64,000 nt of DNA from Anaerobutyricum faecale (GTDB lineage: Bacteria; Bacillota; Clostridia; Lachnospirales; Lachnospiraceae): the NCBI GenBank assembly GCA_019119645.1, contig DWWR01000048.1, forward strand, positions 3,248-67,247, written 5' to 3'. Shown here piece by piece: positions 63,518-64,000 of this stretch (position 1 is the first letter of the stretch; every line of letters begins with the position of its first letter). The notes under the pieces were generated by a model. It saw nothing but the letters and a program-made list of their open reading frames with translations. It did no database searches and had not been told where the DNA came from. The position numbers and the translations under genes were made by a program.

Positions 63518-63556
63518 AATCGGAAGGGGAAGGAGCTTCTCCTGTCCGATTTAAAA
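63518..63556 (+). terminator. probable terminator of the germination operon
   Basis: AATCGGA / TCCGATT arms enclose GGAG-CTT-CTCC and are followed by TTAAAAAT. The T run is weak. Confidence 0.5.
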
Positions 63557-63638
63557 ATAGATATGCTGATGTGCATTTTATAAAAAAATGTGCGAGCCTC
63601 GAATATATACAATAATAAATATTTTTATAAAAAAAGTA

Positions 63639-63687
63639 TTGATAAATATGATATTTATTATATAATAAAAATACAATTGCAATTGTA
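63639..63687 (+). promoter_or_regulatory. promoter with palindromic operator for the Rpn-like gene
   Basis: TTGATA (63639-63644), 16 bp, TATAAT (63661-63666). A perfect 16-bp palindrome TACAATTGCAATTGTA (63672-63687) covers the expected transcription start, the position of a repressor site. Confidence 0.65.
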
Positions 63688-63710
63688 AATAGAAAATGCG
63701 GGGTGAAGTT

Positions 63711-64000
63711 TTGGATTATGCAGATTCATTTTTAAGCAAAAGGAAAAATAATCCGCAAAGTACCGCATCGATCAATGATGATAATGACAAGATACCAAAG
63801 CGTAAAATAAAAGACAGTATATTCAGACACCTGTTCCTTGAGCCCGAATATGCGCTGCAGTTATACCGAATATTGCATCCGGAGGATACAACGGCAACAG
63901 AAGCGGATATTTCATATCTGACTATCACAAAAGAGATAACGAATGGCATCAGAAACGATCTGGGCATGTACATAGGCGGTAAGTTTCTTATTATGATAGA
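63711..64000 (+). CDS. Rpn-family PD-(D/E)XK nuclease / transposase-like protein (3' partial)
   Basis: The frame runs past the window end. TTG 63711 follows GGGGTGA; the in-frame ATG 63696 lacks a ribosome site. The visible 96 residues include KDSIFRHLFLEPEYALQLYR and DISYLTITKEITNGIRNDLG, then the start of a catalytic strand (GKFLIMIE). These match the N-terminus of the Rpn/YhgA-like recombination-promoting nuclease family, common as multiple copies in Lachnospiraceae. Its AT-rich upstream region differs from the preceding genes. Confidence 0.75.
   Translation, partial: MDYADSFLSKRKNNPQSTASINDDNDKIPKRKIKDSIFRHLFLEPEYALQLYRILHPEDTTATEADISYLTITKEITNGIRNDLGMYIGGKFLIMI

Overview
The window is a chromosomal segment of a spore-forming, anaerobic low-to-mid GC Firmicute, most likely a Lachnospiraceae-type clostridium; the genus cannot be fixed from the sequence alone. 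The evidence is a SipL-like SPOCS/LysM coat protein, a GerA-family germinant receptor, a CotS-like coat protein, BofA, Gram-positive lipoproteins with Big_2 domains, a monoderm Tad locus and the usual recR/ybaB/dnaX block. I see no prophage, insertion sequence, CRISPR array or rRNA. There is one tRNA, tRNA-Leu(CAG).

Layout. 1-5.1 kb: a YesM-type histidine kinase (cut by the window edge), a solute-binding lipoprotein and a secreted DUF1593 glycohydrolase-like protein. 5.3-12.4 kb: topB, unusually fused in frame to a secreted C39-type peptidase module, then a COG3044 ATPase and an FKBP/trigger-factor lipoprotein. 12.5-22.8 kb: tRNA-Leu, a small structured repeat, twin cupins, and a SorC-regulated catabolic cluster (FGGY kinase, two FAD oxidoreductases, DUF1667, HAD phosphatase, RuBisCO-like protein). 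22.9-36.9 kb: secreted and envelope proteins (transglutaminase, zinc-ribbon membrane protein, fn3 surface protein, GT2, YfhO, DUF1002), PepF, a DUF815 ATPase pair and BofA. 37-46.4 kb: a Tad/type IVb pilus-like operon, followed by a rhomboid protease. 47.8-54.3 kb, minus strand: pfkA, recR, ybaB, dnaX, a CotS-like protein and cca. 54.5-57.9 kb: a PrcB-like lipoprotein, sipL, and an FMN riboswitch upstream of ribU. 57.9-63.5 kb: a GntR regulator and ispE (minus strand), then a GerA subunit and a GerB-GerC fusion. An Rpn-family nuclease gene runs off the right end.

The best candidate for an undescribed system is the RuBisCO-like protein cluster. Three promoters, in front of the second cupin, the SorC regulator and the RuBisCO-like gene, share one architecture: a 12-bp AT palindrome of GAAAAWATTTTC type, exactly 4 bp, a TTGTNN -35, exactly 17 bp, and a -10. 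This ties a cupin, a kinase with an altered substrate pocket, a FAD dehydrogenase module, a phosphatase and a form IV RuBisCO homologue into one regulon. It suggests catabolism of a polyol or sugar acid through a phosphorylated intermediate that the RuBisCO-like enzyme rearranges or decarboxylates. Other unusual points are the topoisomerase-peptidase fusion, a structured repeat with compensatory changes between its two copies, and the GerB-GerC fusion.
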